This document shows positions 10,023 through 18,728 of a stretch of DNA of 64,000 nucleotides, one piece after another. How positions within the stretch are numbered: the stretch's first letter is position 1; every line of letters begins with the position of its first letter. The DNA comes from Xanthobacter aminoxidans (lineage in GTDB: Bacteria; Pseudomonadota; Alphaproteobacteria; Rhizobiales; Xanthobacteraceae). Under the pieces are notes generated by a model. It worked only from the letters and a program-made list of their open reading frames with translations. It did no database searches and was not told where the DNA came from. A program made the translations under genes and the position numbers. The stretch lies in contig NZ_JAMJXC010000004.1 of the NCBI RefSeq assembly GCF_023571765.1, forward strand, positions 62,001 through 126,000. Reading direction: 5' to 3'.

Positions 10023-10140
10023 TCAAAAGCAAATCCCGGAGCTTGAGGCATCGTCCCCCAAAGTCAGGAGGAGCATTGACCTAAGCATCCGGGACCAAGC
10101 TTGCAACCGGCCGCCGTCGCGCGGTAGCCGGCGGTGCCAT

Positions 10141-10638
10141 TCACTTGAGCTGGGATTCGACCTTGGCGATGGCGGCGAGCGCGCAGGCCTCGTCGAGGTT
10201 GCCGCCGGGCGCGCCGCCGATGCCGACCGCGCCGATGGTCTCGTTGCCCACCTTCACCGGCACGCCTCCACCCAGCACCAGAAAGCCGTCGATGGCCACG
10301 AGCTGCGCAGAGGCGGGGTTCTTCTGCACGTTCTCGACGATCACCGTGGTCGGGGTGCGGGTGGAGGCGGAGGTGAAGGCCTTGCGGCGCGCCGCCTCGA
10401 CCGTGTGCGGGCCGGCATTGTCGGCGCGGGCGAAGGCCCTCAGGACGCCGGCGCGATCCACCACCGCCACCGACACGTTGTAGCCCTGCGCCGCGCAGGC
10501 CGCGACGCCCTCCCGGGCGATGTCGAGGGCGATCGCCAGCGGCATGTTCCGCTCCTGCAGCGCCTGGGCCGCGACGGGGCCGGCGAGCGTGGCGAAGGTG
10601 GCGGAGGCAGCGGCGGCGAGGAGGAGGCGTTTCATCAT
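10141..10638 (-). CDS. Exported GlcG/HbpS-like (DUF336) protein
   Basis: A 165-residue protein with a clear signal peptide (MKRLLLAAAAS to PVAAQA, about 1-25) and a full HbpS/GlcG domain. Motifs include NVSVAVVDRAGVLRAFARAD and FLVLGGGVPVKVGNETIGAVG (read as two pieces). Members bind haem or small molecules or sit in glycolate or diol operons, but the role here is unknown. It has no close operon partner. The two-component genes upstream end at 10743. Confidence 0.82.
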   Translation of the reverse strand: MMKRLLLAAAASATFATLAGPVAAQALQERNMPLAIALDIAREGVAACAAQGYNVSVAVVDRAGVLRAFARADNAGPHTVEAARRKAFTSASTRTPTTVIVENVQKNPASAQLVAIDGFLVLGGGVPVKVGNETIGAVGIGGAPGGNLDEACALAAIAKVESQLK

Positions 10639-10742
10639 CGGCCCTTTCTTGGTGGCCGCGCGAGCGACCGGAGATTTTTCCGCGCCGGGCGATGGCGCTG
10701 AGCCTCTCTAGGCCGGGAGAGCCGCGCGCTGAATCCGTCGCC

Positions 10743-11363
10743 TCACCGGGCAGGATCGGTAGAACTACCTAGGACGCGGGCGTTCAGCGTCATCCGCACG
10801 AAATCCGCCACGGAGGAAGTACCAAGCTTTTCGGCGATGTTCGCCCGATGGGCGTCGATGGTGCGCGGGGAAACGCTGAGCGCGGCAGCGACTTCCTTGG
10901 TCGCCCAGCCGCGGCACACCATGTCCAGCACCTCGCGCTCGCGCTCGGTGAGGCTGGCGAGGAGGGAAGCCGCCTCGCGCCGCTCCATGAGGGCATCGAG
11001 GGCGCGGGCGGCGGTGCCGAGGGCATCGAGCAGCACCTGCTCGTCCACCGGCTTGGTCAGGAAATCCACCATCCCGGCGCGGAACGCCCGTCGGCAGGCG
11101 TTGACGTCGCCATGGCCGGTAATCATCACCGCCGGCCAGTCGATGCCCCGCGCGGCCAGCTTCTCCTTGAGCTGGATGCCGGAGATCATGGGCATCCTCA
11201 GGTCGAGCAGGAGGCAGCCGGGGCGCGCCGGGTCCACATGGGCGAGGAAGGTCTCGGGATCGGCGAAGGCTTCCACCGTCATGCCGTAGGTGGAAAGAAG
11301 CAGCGTGAGGGCCTGCCGCACGGCGGCATCGTCATCGACGAGATAGACGCGGGGAGCGCTCAC
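10743..11363 (-). CDS. Two-component response regulator, FixJ/LuxR type
   Basis: The 206-residue protein has a receiver domain with phospho-acceptor Asp54 in LLLDLRMP, conserved Thr in MITGHGD and Lys in FLTKPVD, then a LuxR helix-turn-helix (LTEREREVLDMVCRGWATKE, then VSPRTIDAHRANI). GTG at 11363 overlaps the kinase stop as GTGA, so the kinase and regulator are coupled. The FixJ/TodT architecture suggests activation of transport or catabolic genes. Target genes are not evident here. Confidence 0.9.
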   Translation of the reverse strand: MSAPRVYLVDDDAAVRQALTLLLSTYGMTVEAFADPETFLAHVDPARPGCLLLDLRMPMISGIQLKEKLAARGIDWPAVMITGHGDVNACRRAFRAGMVDFLTKPVDEQVLLDALGTAARALDALMERREAASLLASLTEREREVLDMVCRGWATKEVAAALSVSPRTIDAHRANIAEKLGTSSVADFVRMTLNARVLGSSTDPAR

Positions 11364-12937
11364 TGCGCCGCCAGCCGGCGTTCGGCCAAAGCGGGAAGGC
11401 TGATGAGGAAGGATGCCCCCTCCCCCGGCCGCGCCTCGGCCTCGATGGTGCCGCTCGCCCGCTCCACCAGCGTGGCGCACAGGGAAAGGCCCAGCCCCAT
11501 GCCCTCGCTCTTGGTGGTGAAGAAGGGTTCGAACAGCCGGGGCAGGACGTCCGCCGAAATGCCCTTGCCGGTATCGCTGACGCGGATCGCCACCGTCTCG
11601 CCGGCATCGAAGGTGCGGATCAGGATGCGCTTGTCCGGCCCGTCGCGCTCCTCGAGGCTGTCCGCCGCATTGCGGATGAGATTGTGCAGCACCTGCTCCA
11701 GCTCCACCGGATCCGCGTTGGCCAGCGGCATGGGGCGTTCCAGATCCAGTTCCAGCGCGATGCCGCGACGGGCGAGGTCGGCGCGGGCGAGAGTCGCGGC
11801 GTCGTCCACCACGTCGCTGATGTCCACCGCCGTGCGCTCGCTGGCCCGGCGGGCGATATAATCGCGCATCCGCCGGAGGATCTCACCGGCCCGGCGCGCC
11901 TCCCGCACATTGGCGTCGAGCGCCTCGGAGAGCCGCACGGGGTCGCCCTCTGGACCGGACAGGCGCAGCGCCGCCTGGCTCTGGCTCAACAGGGCGGTGA
12001 GCGGCTGGGTGAGCTCGTGGGCGATGCCGGAGGCGAGCTCGCCCAGCGAGTTGACCCGCGCGGCATGGGCGAGCTGCGTCTCGCGCTCCAGCAGGCGGCT
12101 GCGCTCCTCCGCCAGCGCGGCGAGCTGCTGGGAGTGGCGGGCCTCGTGCCGCTGGATCAGCGTGTAGCGCCCGGCGAACAAGGCAAGGAGCGAGAACAGG
12201 GCGAAGGCCGCGACCGGCACCGGGGCGACGGCCCTGTAAAATGAGACCGGCCGCTCGATGCCGAGATTGACCGGTTGGGTGGTGCTGTCCGCCGGGCGGA
12301 AGAAGGTGAGCGTCGCGAAGGCGCCGGGCTCGGCCACGGGCGGGCGACCGGTCAGCGCGTACGGCCCGAGGCTCAGGCTGATGCGGTCGCTGGAGAGCCG
12401 CTCCTCCGGCGTCAGCAGGCCGTTGGGATCGATCTCCAGGATGATGGCGAGGCGCCGGTCGCTGCCCGCGCGCTTGCCGAGGAAATAGTGCTCGGGGTGA
12501 TCGGCTTCCACATAATAGCGCGCCTCCCCCGCCCTCTGGCCGAAGACGAGCTGGGCGAACCGGGGCATCACCGTGCCCTCCATCTCGGCCGGCACGGCGA
12601 CCAGCGTCTCGATGACCTGATCGGGGGTCATCTCCAGCACCCGGATGGAGAGGATGCGGCGGTAATAGCGCATGATGCCGGTCGCCACCTGCCGGACCGT
12701 CTCGGCCGGCGGCGGATCGCTCGCCTGCACCAGCGCGGCGAGGCTGGTGAGATGGGCGTCGTGCTGGGCGACCCGCTGGGACAGGAGCCGATGCAGGGCG
12801 ACGCCCTCGGCCTCGACCTCCGCATCGGCACGCGAAAGGTTGCTCCGGATCATCAACATCGCGAAAACCGCGACGAGGCCGACCCAGACCAGAAGGAGAG
12901 CAGCGACGGACCTGAACGCGAAGGTACGCCGGATCAC
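11360..12937 (-). CDS. Membrane sensor histidine kinase, DctB-like
   Basis: This 525-residue kinase has two membrane segments (about 9-31 and 237-257) flanking a roughly 205-residue periplasmic sensor region. The phospho-acceptor is His307 in GELASGIAHELTQPL, followed by N-box IRNAADSLEE and G-boxes VSDTGKGIS and GMGLGLS. The layout resembles DctB/TodS-type kinases that sense small organic ligands. It is the partner of the overlapping response regulator. The stimulus is unknown. Confidence 0.9.
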   Translation of the reverse strand: MIRRTFAFRSVAALLLVWVGLVAVFAMLMIRSNLSRADAEVEAEGVALHRLLSQRVAQHDAHLTSLAALVQASDPPPAETVRQVATGIMRYYRRILSIRVLEMTPDQVIETLVAVPAEMEGTVMPRFAQLVFGQRAGEARYYVEADHPEHYFLGKRAGSDRRLAIILEIDPNGLLTPEERLSSDRISLSLGPYALTGRPPVAEPGAFATLTFFRPADSTTQPVNLGIERPVSFYRAVAPVPVAAFALFSLLALFAGRYTLIQRHEARHSQQLAALAEERSRLLERETQLAHAARVNSLGELASGIAHELTQPLTALLSQSQAALRLSGPEGDPVRLSEALDANVREARRAGEILRRMRDYIARRASERTAVDISDVVDDAATLARADLARRGIALELDLERPMPLANADPVELEQVLHNLIRNAADSLEERDGPDKRILIRTFDAGETVAIRVSDTGKGISADVLPRLFEPFFTTKSEGMGLGLSLCATLVERASGTIEAEARPGEGASFLISLPALAERRLAAQ

Positions 12938-13091
12938 TGCTTCGACCTCCCTCCCCCTGGGGGCTGATTTGCCGGCTCGAACTTCAGCCTTCTAGCACCG
13001 GTTGAAGGGCGCGGAAATCGACGAGGGGCGTGCGCGCGGAAATTTCAATACGGCCGGTAAGGGGTGCCGCAACGGCACAATCGAGGGCCGC

Positions 13092-14000
13092 TCAGTGGCG
13101 CAAGGTCAGCAGGTCTTCCGGCAACCCGCGGCAGATGTCGGCCACCTGATGCAGCAATTGCCCCAGCGCCGAGGTCTTGCGCCAGAGCAGCGCGATCTGC
13201 CGGCTGGGGCGGGAATCCGAAAAGGCGAGCAGGTGGATATTCTGGGCCGGAGGCACCGGATTGCGCGTCGCGAGCATGGGCAGGAGCGTGATGCCGACGC
13301 CCGCCGCCACCATCTGGCGCAGGGTTTCCAGGCTGGTGGCGCGGAACTCGGACTTCTCCCGCGCGCCGGACTGGTGGCACACGTCCAGCGCCTGATCGCG
13401 CAGGCAGTGCCCCTCCTCCAGCAGCATCAGGTTCTGGCCAGCAAGCTCCGCGACCCCCAGCGTGTCCCGCCCGGCGAGGCTGTGACTGCCCGGGACCGCG
13501 AGGAGAAACGGCTCCTCGAACAGGAATTCACTGTGGAAATGGCTGTCATGCACCGGCAGCGCGAGGAATGCGGCATCCAGCGTGCCGAGGTTCAGCCGCT
13601 GGATGAGGTTGGCGCTCTTTTCCTCGAACAGCAGCAGCTCCAGCTCGGGAAACCGCTGGCGGATCAGCGGCACCACATGGGGCAGCAGGTACGGGCCGAG
13701 AGTGGGGAACACGCCGAGCTTCAGCGCCCCGCCCTCCGCATGGCGGCTGCGGTGGGCCGCCTCCTTGAGCTGCTCCACCTCGGTGAGGATGCGCCGCGCG
13801 CGTTCCACCGCGTCGCGGCCGGCGGGGGTGAGCATGGCCTTGCGCGGCGTGCGCTCGATGAGGGCCACGCCCAGCTCCTCCTCCAGCTTGCGGATCTGGG
13901 TGGAGAGGGTGGGCTGGCTGACGCTGCACAGCTCCGCCGCCCGGCGGAAGCTGCGGGTGTCGGCGAGGGCGAGGAGATATTGCAGCTCGCGCAGGGTCAT
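13092..14000 (-). CDS. oxyR: Hydrogen-peroxide-sensing LysR regulator OxyR
   Basis: The 302-residue protein has an N-terminal LysR helix-turn-helix (FRRAAELCSVSQPTLSTQIR, about 18-37) and a regulatory domain with the OxyR redox pair Cys199 and Cys208 in GHCLRDQALDVC, at the same numbering as in E. coli. Oxidation by H2O2 forms the disulfide and switches the tetramer to activator. ATG at 14000 is the natural start. It lies 38 nt downstream of ahpF, in the same direction, so part of its expression may come from the ahp transcript. Confidence 0.95.
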   Translation of the reverse strand: MTLRELQYLLALADTRSFRRAAELCSVSQPTLSTQIRKLEEELGVALIERTPRKAMLTPAGRDAVERARRILTEVEQLKEAAHRSRHAEGGALKLGVFPTLGPYLLPHVVPLIRQRFPELELLLFEEKSANLIQRLNLGTLDAAFLALPVHDSHFHSEFLFEEPFLLAVPGSHSLAGRDTLGVAELAGQNLMLLEEGHCLRDQALDVCHQSGAREKSEFRATSLETLRQMVAAGVGITLLPMLATRNPVPPAQNIHLLAFSDSRPSRQIALLWRKTSALGQLLHQVADICRGLPEDLLTLRH

Positions 14001-14038
14001 GGTGTCCGGCCCGCCGCCGGTCCGGTCATGCGGCCCAA

Positions 14039-15628
14039 TCAGGCGGCCCTGACGGCCGCCTCCTTGTCCTCGGCGGGGGCGCTGGTGCGGATCAGGTGAT
14101 CGAAGGCGGACAGCGAGGCCTTCGCCCCCTCGCCCAGCGCGATCACGATCTGCTTGTAAGGCACGGTGGTGCAGTCGCCGGCCGCGAACACGCCAGGAAC
14201 CGAGGTCTGGCCATGGGCATCCACGACGATCTCGCCGCGCGGAGAGAGGTCCACCACGCCCTTCAGCCACTCGGTGTTGGGCAGGAGGCCGATCTGCACG
14301 AAGATGCCTTCCAGCTCCACCGTGTGGATGTCGCCGGTGTTGCGGTTCTCGTAGGTGAGGCCGCTCACCTTCTGCCCGTCGCCGAGCACCTCGGTGGTGC
14401 GGGCGGAGGTGAGGATGGTGACGTTGGCGAGGCTCTTGAGCTTGCGCTGGAGCACATCGTCGGCGCGCAGCTGGCTGTCGAACTCGATCAGCGTCACATG
14501 GGAAACGATGCCGGCGAGGTCGATGGCCGCTTCCACGCCGGAATTGCCGCCGCCGATGACCGCCACGCGCTTGCCCTTGAACAGCGGACCGTCGCAATGG
14601 GGGCAGTAGGCCACACCCTTGTTGCGATAGGCGTCCTCGCCGGGCACGTTCATCTGCCGCCAGCGGGCGCCGGTGGCGAGGATGACAGTGCGCGAGCGCA
14701 GGCTGGCGCCGTTGGCGAATTCCACCTCCACCACGTCCTTGCCCGGAACGAGCTTGACGGCGCGCTGGAGGTTCAGGATCTCCACCTCATACTCGCGCAC
14801 ATGCTGCTCCAGCGCGGCGGCGAGCTTCGGCCCCTCGGTGTAGGGGACGGAGATGAAATTCTCGATGGCCATGGTGTCCAGCACCTGCCCGCCGAAGCGC
14901 TCGGCAGCGACGCCGGTGCGGATGCCCTTGCGGGCGGCATAGATGGCGGCCGTCGCGCCGGCCGGGCCACCGCCCACCACCAGCACGTCGAAGCGGTTCA
15001 TCTCGCCCATGCGCTTGGCGTCGCGGGCGGCCGCGCCGGTGTCGAGCTTGGCGACGATCTCCTCGATGCCCATGCGGCCCTGTCCGAAGACCTCGCCGTT
15101 GAGATAGACGGTGGGCACGCTCATCACCTGACGTGCATCCACCTCCGCCTGGAACAGGGCGCCGTCGACGGCCACATGCTTCACCCGCGGGTTCAGCACG
15201 GCCATGAGGTTCAGCGCCTGCACCACGTCCGGGCAGTTCTGGCAGGACTGGGAGAAATAGGTCTCGAACACGAAGTCGCCGTCGAGCGCCTTCACCTGCT
15301 CGATCACGGCCTCCTCAACCTTGGGCGGATAGCCGCCGACCTGGAGCAGCGCCAGCACGAGGGAGGTGAATTCGTGGCCCATGGGCAGGCCGGCGAAGGT
15401 AAGGGAAATGTCGTGGCCGGGGCTCGACAGGGAGAAGGATGGCACGCGCGCGCCCGGCTCCTGGTGCTCCCGCACGGTGATCTTGTCGGACAGCCCGGCG
15501 ATATCGGCCAGAAGCTCGCTCATTTCCTTCGACTTCGGCCCGCCATCCACTGCGGCGGTGATTTCGACGGGGCGGACCACGCGCTCCAGATAGGCCTTGA
15601 GCTGGGTCTTCATGGCAGAGTCGAGCAT
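14039..15628 (-). CDS. ahpF: Alkyl hydroperoxide reductase subunit F
   Basis: A 529-residue flavoprotein disulfide reductase that passes NADH electrons to AhpC. It has the N-terminal double thioredoxin-like domain with [12 protein letters not shown], an FAD-binding segment [19 protein letters not shown], the catalytic pair in [20 protein letters not shown] (CPHC) and the NAD-binding GGGNSG. ATG at 15628 has GGAGG six nt upstream. It is downstream of ahpC, behind a strong hairpin. Confidence 0.96.
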   Translation of the reverse strand: MLDSAMKTQLKAYLERVVRPVEITAAVDGGPKSKEMSELLADIAGLSDKITVREHQEPGARVPSFSLSSPGHDISLTFAGLPMGHEFTSLVLALLQVGGYPPKVEEAVIEQVKALDGDFVFETYFSQSCQNCPDVVQALNLMAVLNPRVKHVAVDGALFQAEVDARQVMSVPTVYLNGEVFGQGRMGIEEIVAKLDTGAAARDAKRMGEMNRFDVLVVGGGPAGATAAIYAARKGIRTGVAAERFGGQVLDTMAIENFISVPYTEGPKLAAALEQHVREYEVEILNLQRAVKLVPGKDVVEVEFANGASLRSRTVILATGARWRQMNVPGEDAYRNKGVAYCPHCDGPLFKGKRVAVIGGGNSGVEAAIDLAGIVSHVTLIEFDSQLRADDVLQRKLKSLANVTILTSARTTEVLGDGQKVSGLTYENRNTGDIHTVELEGIFVQIGLLPNTEWLKGVVDLSPRGEIVVDAHGQTSVPGVFAAGDCTTVPYKQIVIALGEGAKASLSAFDHLIRTSAPAEDKEAAVRAA

Positions 15629-15688
15629 GGCAATCCTCCGGCAGAAAAACGCGCCGGATCAATGAGCCGGCGGGGTACAAAAGGGCCA

Positions 15689-15720
15689 CGTCCGCCGCTG
15701 GCCAAAGGCCGCGGCGGACG
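15689..15720 (-). terminator. ahpC-ahpF intercistronic hairpin (attenuator)
   Basis: CGTCCGCCGC at 15689-15698 pairs with 15711-15720, extended inward by GGCC/GGCC around an AAA loop (one bulged base). On the minus strand the stem is followed by TGGCCCTTTTG, a partial T-run. A second imperfect dyad lies at about 15752-15778. This is the arrangement expected for partial termination after ahpC, giving more AhpC than AhpF. Confidence 0.55.
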
Positions 15721-15795
15721 GTCGGGGCGCCTCCCTTTCGGGAGCCGGTGGGGCCTCAAGGCAAACGCCTCAAGGCCGGATCGGGTCGTAAAACC

Positions 15796-16359
15796 TCAGA
15801 TCTTGCCGACGAGATCGAGGGAGGGCGCCAGCGTCTTCTCGCCTTCCTGCCACTTGGCAGGGCAGACCTCGCCAGGATGGGAGGCGACGTACTGGGCAGC
15901 CTTGATCTTCCGCAACAGGTCGGCGGCGTCACGGCCGATGCCCTCGGCGGTGACTTCCACGGCCTGGATGACGCCGTTCGGGTCCACCACGAAGGTGCCG
16001 CGGTCGGCGAGGCCCTGACCTTCGCGCATGACGCCGAAGTTGTTGGTGATCACGCCGGCCGGGTCGCCGAGCATGGTGTACTTCACCTTGCCGATGGTCT
16101 CGGAGGAATCGTGCCACGCCTTGTGGGTGAAGTGGGTGTCGGTGGAGACCGAGTAGATCTCGACGCCGAGCTTCTGGAACTCGCCATAGTGATCGGCCAG
16201 ATCGCCCAGCTCAGTGGGGCAGACGAAGGTGAAGTCGGCCGGATAGAAGAAGAAGACGGCCCACTTGCCGGCAAGATCGGTGTCCGAAACCTGGATGAAC
16301 TTGCCATCCTTGAAAGCCTGCGTCGTGAAAGGCTTGATCTTAGTATTGACGAGCGACAT
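15796..16359 (-). CDS. ahpC: Alkyl hydroperoxide reductase subunit C (peroxiredoxin)
   Basis: The 187-residue typical 2-Cys peroxiredoxin has peroxidatic Cys47 in DFTFVCPTE and resolving Cys166 in GEVCPAKW, the standard spacing and length for AhpC. It reduces H2O2 and organic peroxides with AhpF as electron donor. The ATG at 16359 is preceded by a GAGGAA ribosome site. An OxyR box lies about 80-120 nt upstream. Confidence 0.97.
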   Translation of the reverse strand: MSLVNTKIKPFTTQAFKDGKFIQVSDTDLAGKWAVFFFYPADFTFVCPTELGDLADHYGEFQKLGVEIYSVSTDTHFTHKAWHDSSETIGKVKYTMLGDPAGVITNNFGVMREGQGLADRGTFVVDPNGVIQAVEVTAEGIGRDAADLLRKIKAAQYVASHPGEVCPAKWQEGEKTLAPSLDLVGKI

Positions 16360-16662
16360 GGCAATTCCTCGATGGGGTGTTTGCGCTACGACGGGCCGAA
16401 GCCATCGCAGTGCAACATATGGGGGCGGATGCCATATGTGAAATAGATAAGTTACGCGATATCGATAGTCTCAATCTATCAATCAGGCCGCAGGAACCCT
16501 GATTTCGCGCAGGAAACAAGAGGTTGGCTGCCGAGAGCCCCACGGCCCGGCTGACGTTGACGCGCTGCGACAGAAGCGCGCATTTTACCATCAGCCATGG
16601 GGGAGCGCGGCCGTGCTCGCGCGGATCGAAGGCGCGTGCCGAATCCCGCCGCTGGAGGGCGC
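16360..16662. promoter_or_regulatory. ahpC upstream region between marR and ahpC
   Basis: This 303-bp stretch holds the ahpC promoter region. An AT-rich segment at about 16420-16490 contains the OxyR box described separately. The part nearer the marR stop (16500-16662) is GC-rich and shows no gene or obvious terminator. Confidence 0.6.
16443..16479 (-). promoter_or_regulatory. OxyR-binding site upstream of ahpC
   Basis: The OxyR consensus is four elements, ATAG-N7-CTAT-N7-ATAG-N7-CTAT. Here ATAG is at 16443, the second element is degenerate (ACGC at 16454), ATAG is at 16465 and CTAT at 16476, all in exact register. The right half, GATAGTCTCAATCTATC (16464-16480), is a perfect inverted repeat. 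The position fits activation of ahpC by the oxyR product encoded downstream. Confidence 0.75.
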
Positions 16663-17241
16663 CTACCGCAACCGGTCCAGCAGCTTCAGCAGCATGGCGC
16701 GCTCGGCGGCATCCAGCGGCGCCAGCGTCTCTTCGGTGATGGCGAAGGCGTTCACGCTGGCGCGGGCAACCGCCTCCTCGCCGGCGGCGGTCAGCACCGC
16801 CACCAGCAGCCGGCCGTCCTCGGTGTCCGGGCGGGTCTCCACGAAGCCGCGGCGCACGAGGCGGTCCACCACGCCCTTGATGGTGGCGGCATCCATGGCC
16901 GTGAGGCGGCCGAGCAGGTTCTGCGAGCAGGGGCCGGTCTCGGCCAGCTTCGACAGGGCCGCCCACTGGGTCATGGTCAGGTCGTCGCCGATGCGCGCAG
17001 CGAAGATGGCGGCATGGCGCTGGCCCACCTGCCGCAGGATGAAACCCACCTGCTCGTCCAGCACATAGGGCGTGTTCGCCCGCGAGCGGCGCACGGGGCG
17101 GCGCACCTGCATGGGGGGTGTGGATTTGGGCGGTGTGGCTTTGGAGGGCGTGGCTTTCGGGGGCGTGGCATCGGCCACCTCGGGCGTTGCCACCTTCCGG
17201 GGCGCGCGGGGCGTCCGCAGGGCCTTGGGCTCCGACGCCAT
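16663..17241 (-). CDS. MarR-family regulator, probable repressor of nicotinate genes
   Basis: The 192-residue protein has a low-complexity N-terminus (residues about 20-45, repeating PPKATP-like units), then a MarR winged helix: LSKLAETGPCSQNLLGRLTA, and wing region RPDTEDGRLLVAVLT. It is the last gene of the operon that starts with hnr, 3 nt after livF. MarR regulators (NicR, BpsR) control nicotinate degradation in other proteobacteria with 6-hydroxynicotinate as ligand. By position this is the likely repressor acting on the four shared operator sites. Confidence 0.8.
   Translation of the reverse strand: MASEPKALRTPRAPRKVATPEVADATPPKATPSKATPPKSTPPMQVRRPVRRSRANTPYVLDEQVGFILRQVGQRHAAIFAARIGDDLTMTQWAALSKLAETGPCSQNLLGRLTAMDAATIKGVVDRLVRRGFVETRPDTEDGRLLVAVLTAAGEEAVARASVNAFAITEETLAPLDAAERAMLLKLLDRLR
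17117..17176. repeat. 15-bp tandem repeat inside marR
   Basis: Four imperfect 15-bp units (such as GGTGTGGCTTTGGAG and GGCGTGGCTTTCGGG on the plus strand) encode the Ala/Thr/Pro/Pro/Lys repeats of the MarR N-terminus. Such in-frame repeats can change copy number by slippage without frameshift. Confidence 0.75.
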
Positions 17242-17244
17242 GGC

Positions 17245-17949
17245 TCAGACCGCCAGATAGGCGTCGCGGATTTCCGGATTGGCCTCCAGATCCGCGATGG
17301 TGCCGGAAAAGCGGATGCGCCCCTTCTCAATGATGTAGGCGCGATCCGAGATCAGCTTGGCGAAGTGCAAATTCTGCTCGGAGATGACCACCGAAAGCCC
17401 CTCCCCCTTCATGGCGAGGATGGCGTCGGCCATCTGCTCCACGATCTTGGGCGCCAGGCCCTCCGAGGGCTCGTCCAGCAGCACGAGGGAGGGGTTGCCC
17501 ATCAGGGTGCGCCCGATGGTGAGCATCTGCTGCTCGCCGCCGCTCATCTGCCCGCCGGGGCGCTTGCGCATCTCGCCGAGGTTCGGGAACAGCTTGTAGA
17601 GCATGTCCGGCGTCCAGGTGGCGACGCCCGGGCGCGGCGCCTGTCGGCCCACCTCGAAATTCTCCTCCACCGTGAGATGGCTGAAGATGCGCCGGTCCTC
17701 CGGCACATAGCCGAGGCCGCGCCGCACGATCTCGTAGGTTGGCAGGCGCGAGACGTCGGCGCCGTCGAACATCACCGTGCCCGCGCGCTGGGGCACGAGG
17801 CCGACGATGGAGCGGAAGGTCGTGCTCTTGCCCGCCCCGTTGCGGCCGAGCAGCGCCACCACCTCGCCGGCGCCGATCTCGAGGCCCACGTCGTAGAGGA
17901 TATGGGCGGGGCCGTAGTGGCTGTTGAGGTTCGAGACCTGAAGTTTCAT
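17245..17949 (-). CDS. livF: HAAT-type ABC transporter ATP-binding protein
   Basis: A 234-residue LivF-type ATPase: Walker A LLGRNGAGKST, signature MSGGEQQMLTIGRTL, Walker B LVLLDEPSEGLAP. The short form without a C-terminal extension is typical of LivF. The start overlaps the livG stop as ATGA. It works with LivG, the fused LivHM permease and the binding protein upstream. The ligand is inferred as nicotinate or a pyridine acid from operon context, since branched-chain amino acids are the default for the family. Confidence 0.92.
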   Translation of the reverse strand: MKLQVSNLNSHYGPAHILYDVGLEIGAGEVVALLGRNGAGKSTTFRSIVGLVPQRAGTVMFDGADVSRLPTYEIVRRGLGYVPEDRRIFSHLTVEENFEVGRQAPRPGVATWTPDMLYKLFPNLGEMRKRPGGQMSGGEQQMLTIGRTLMGNPSLVLLDEPSEGLAPKIVEQMADAILAMKGEGLSVVISEQNLHFAKLISDRAYIIEKGRIRFSGTIADLEANPEIRDAYLAV

Positions 17950-18728
17950 GCCGCAGTCCCCTCGCGGTGCCGTGCGTCGTAGAGCAGCCCTTCGCCGAGA
18001 TAGATGGCGCGGACTTGCGGGTCGCGCCGCACCTCGGCCGGGGTGCCGCGGGCGATGAGCTGGCCGCGGTTGAGCACCATCACCTCGTCGGCGTGCTCGA
18101 ACACCACGTCCATGTCGTGCTCGGTGAAGAGCACGCCGATGCCCTTGGCGCGGGCGATCTCGGCGGTGAGGCGCATCAGCTCCACCCGCTCGCGCGGCGC
18201 CATGCCGGCGGTGGGCTCATCCATGAGGAGGAGGCGCGGCTCATTGGCCAGCGCCACCGCCAATTCCAAGCGCTTGAGGTCGCCATAGGCCAGCTCGCCG
18301 CACGGCCGCTCCGCCTGCGTGGTGAGGCCGACGAGGGCGAGCAGCGCATCCGCCTCCGCCCGGCAGGCCGCGCCAGCGAAGCCGAACACGCGGGAGATGC
18401 GCCCGTGGAAGGAGAGGAGCGCCACCTGCACGTTCTCGCGCACCGTCATGGAGGCGAAGGTGGCGGTGATCTGGAAGGTACGGCCGACGCCGAGCCGCCA
18501 CACGGCGCGCGGCGGCAGGCCCTTGATGTCCCGGCCCTCGATCAGAACCGTGCCGGCATCGGGCGGGATCTGGCCGTTCAGCATGTTGAAGCAGGTGCTC
18601 TTGCCCGCCCCGTTGGGTCCGATGAGGGCGAGCATCTGCCCCGCTTCCACCGTGAAGGACACGCCCCGCACGGCATGGACGCCGCCATAGGACTTCATCA
18701 GGTCTTTGACTTCGAGCAGCGGGCTCAT
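17946..18728 (-). CDS. livG: HAAT-type ABC transporter ATP-binding protein
   Basis: A 260-residue LivG-type ATPase with Walker A LIGPNGAGKST, signature LAYGDLKRLELAVALA (the LivG form of the LSGGQ loop) and Walker B LLLMDEPTAGM, plus the BCA_ABC_TP_C tail (YLGEGL). I chose ATG at 18728, which shares its A with the permease stop TGA; a GTG one codon earlier is possible. It is the second ATPase of the importer. Confidence 0.92.
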   Translation of the reverse strand: MSPLLEVKDLMKSYGGVHAVRGVSFTVEAGQMLALIGPNGAGKSTCFNMLNGQIPPDAGTVLIEGRDIKGLPPRAVWRLGVGRTFQITATFASMTVRENVQVALLSFHGRISRVFGFAGAACRAEADALLALVGLTTQAERPCGELAYGDLKRLELAVALANEPRLLLMDEPTAGMAPRERVELMRLTAEIARAKGIGVLFTEHDMDVVFEHADEVMVLNRGQLIARGTPAEVRRDPQVRAIYLGEGLLYDARHREGTAA

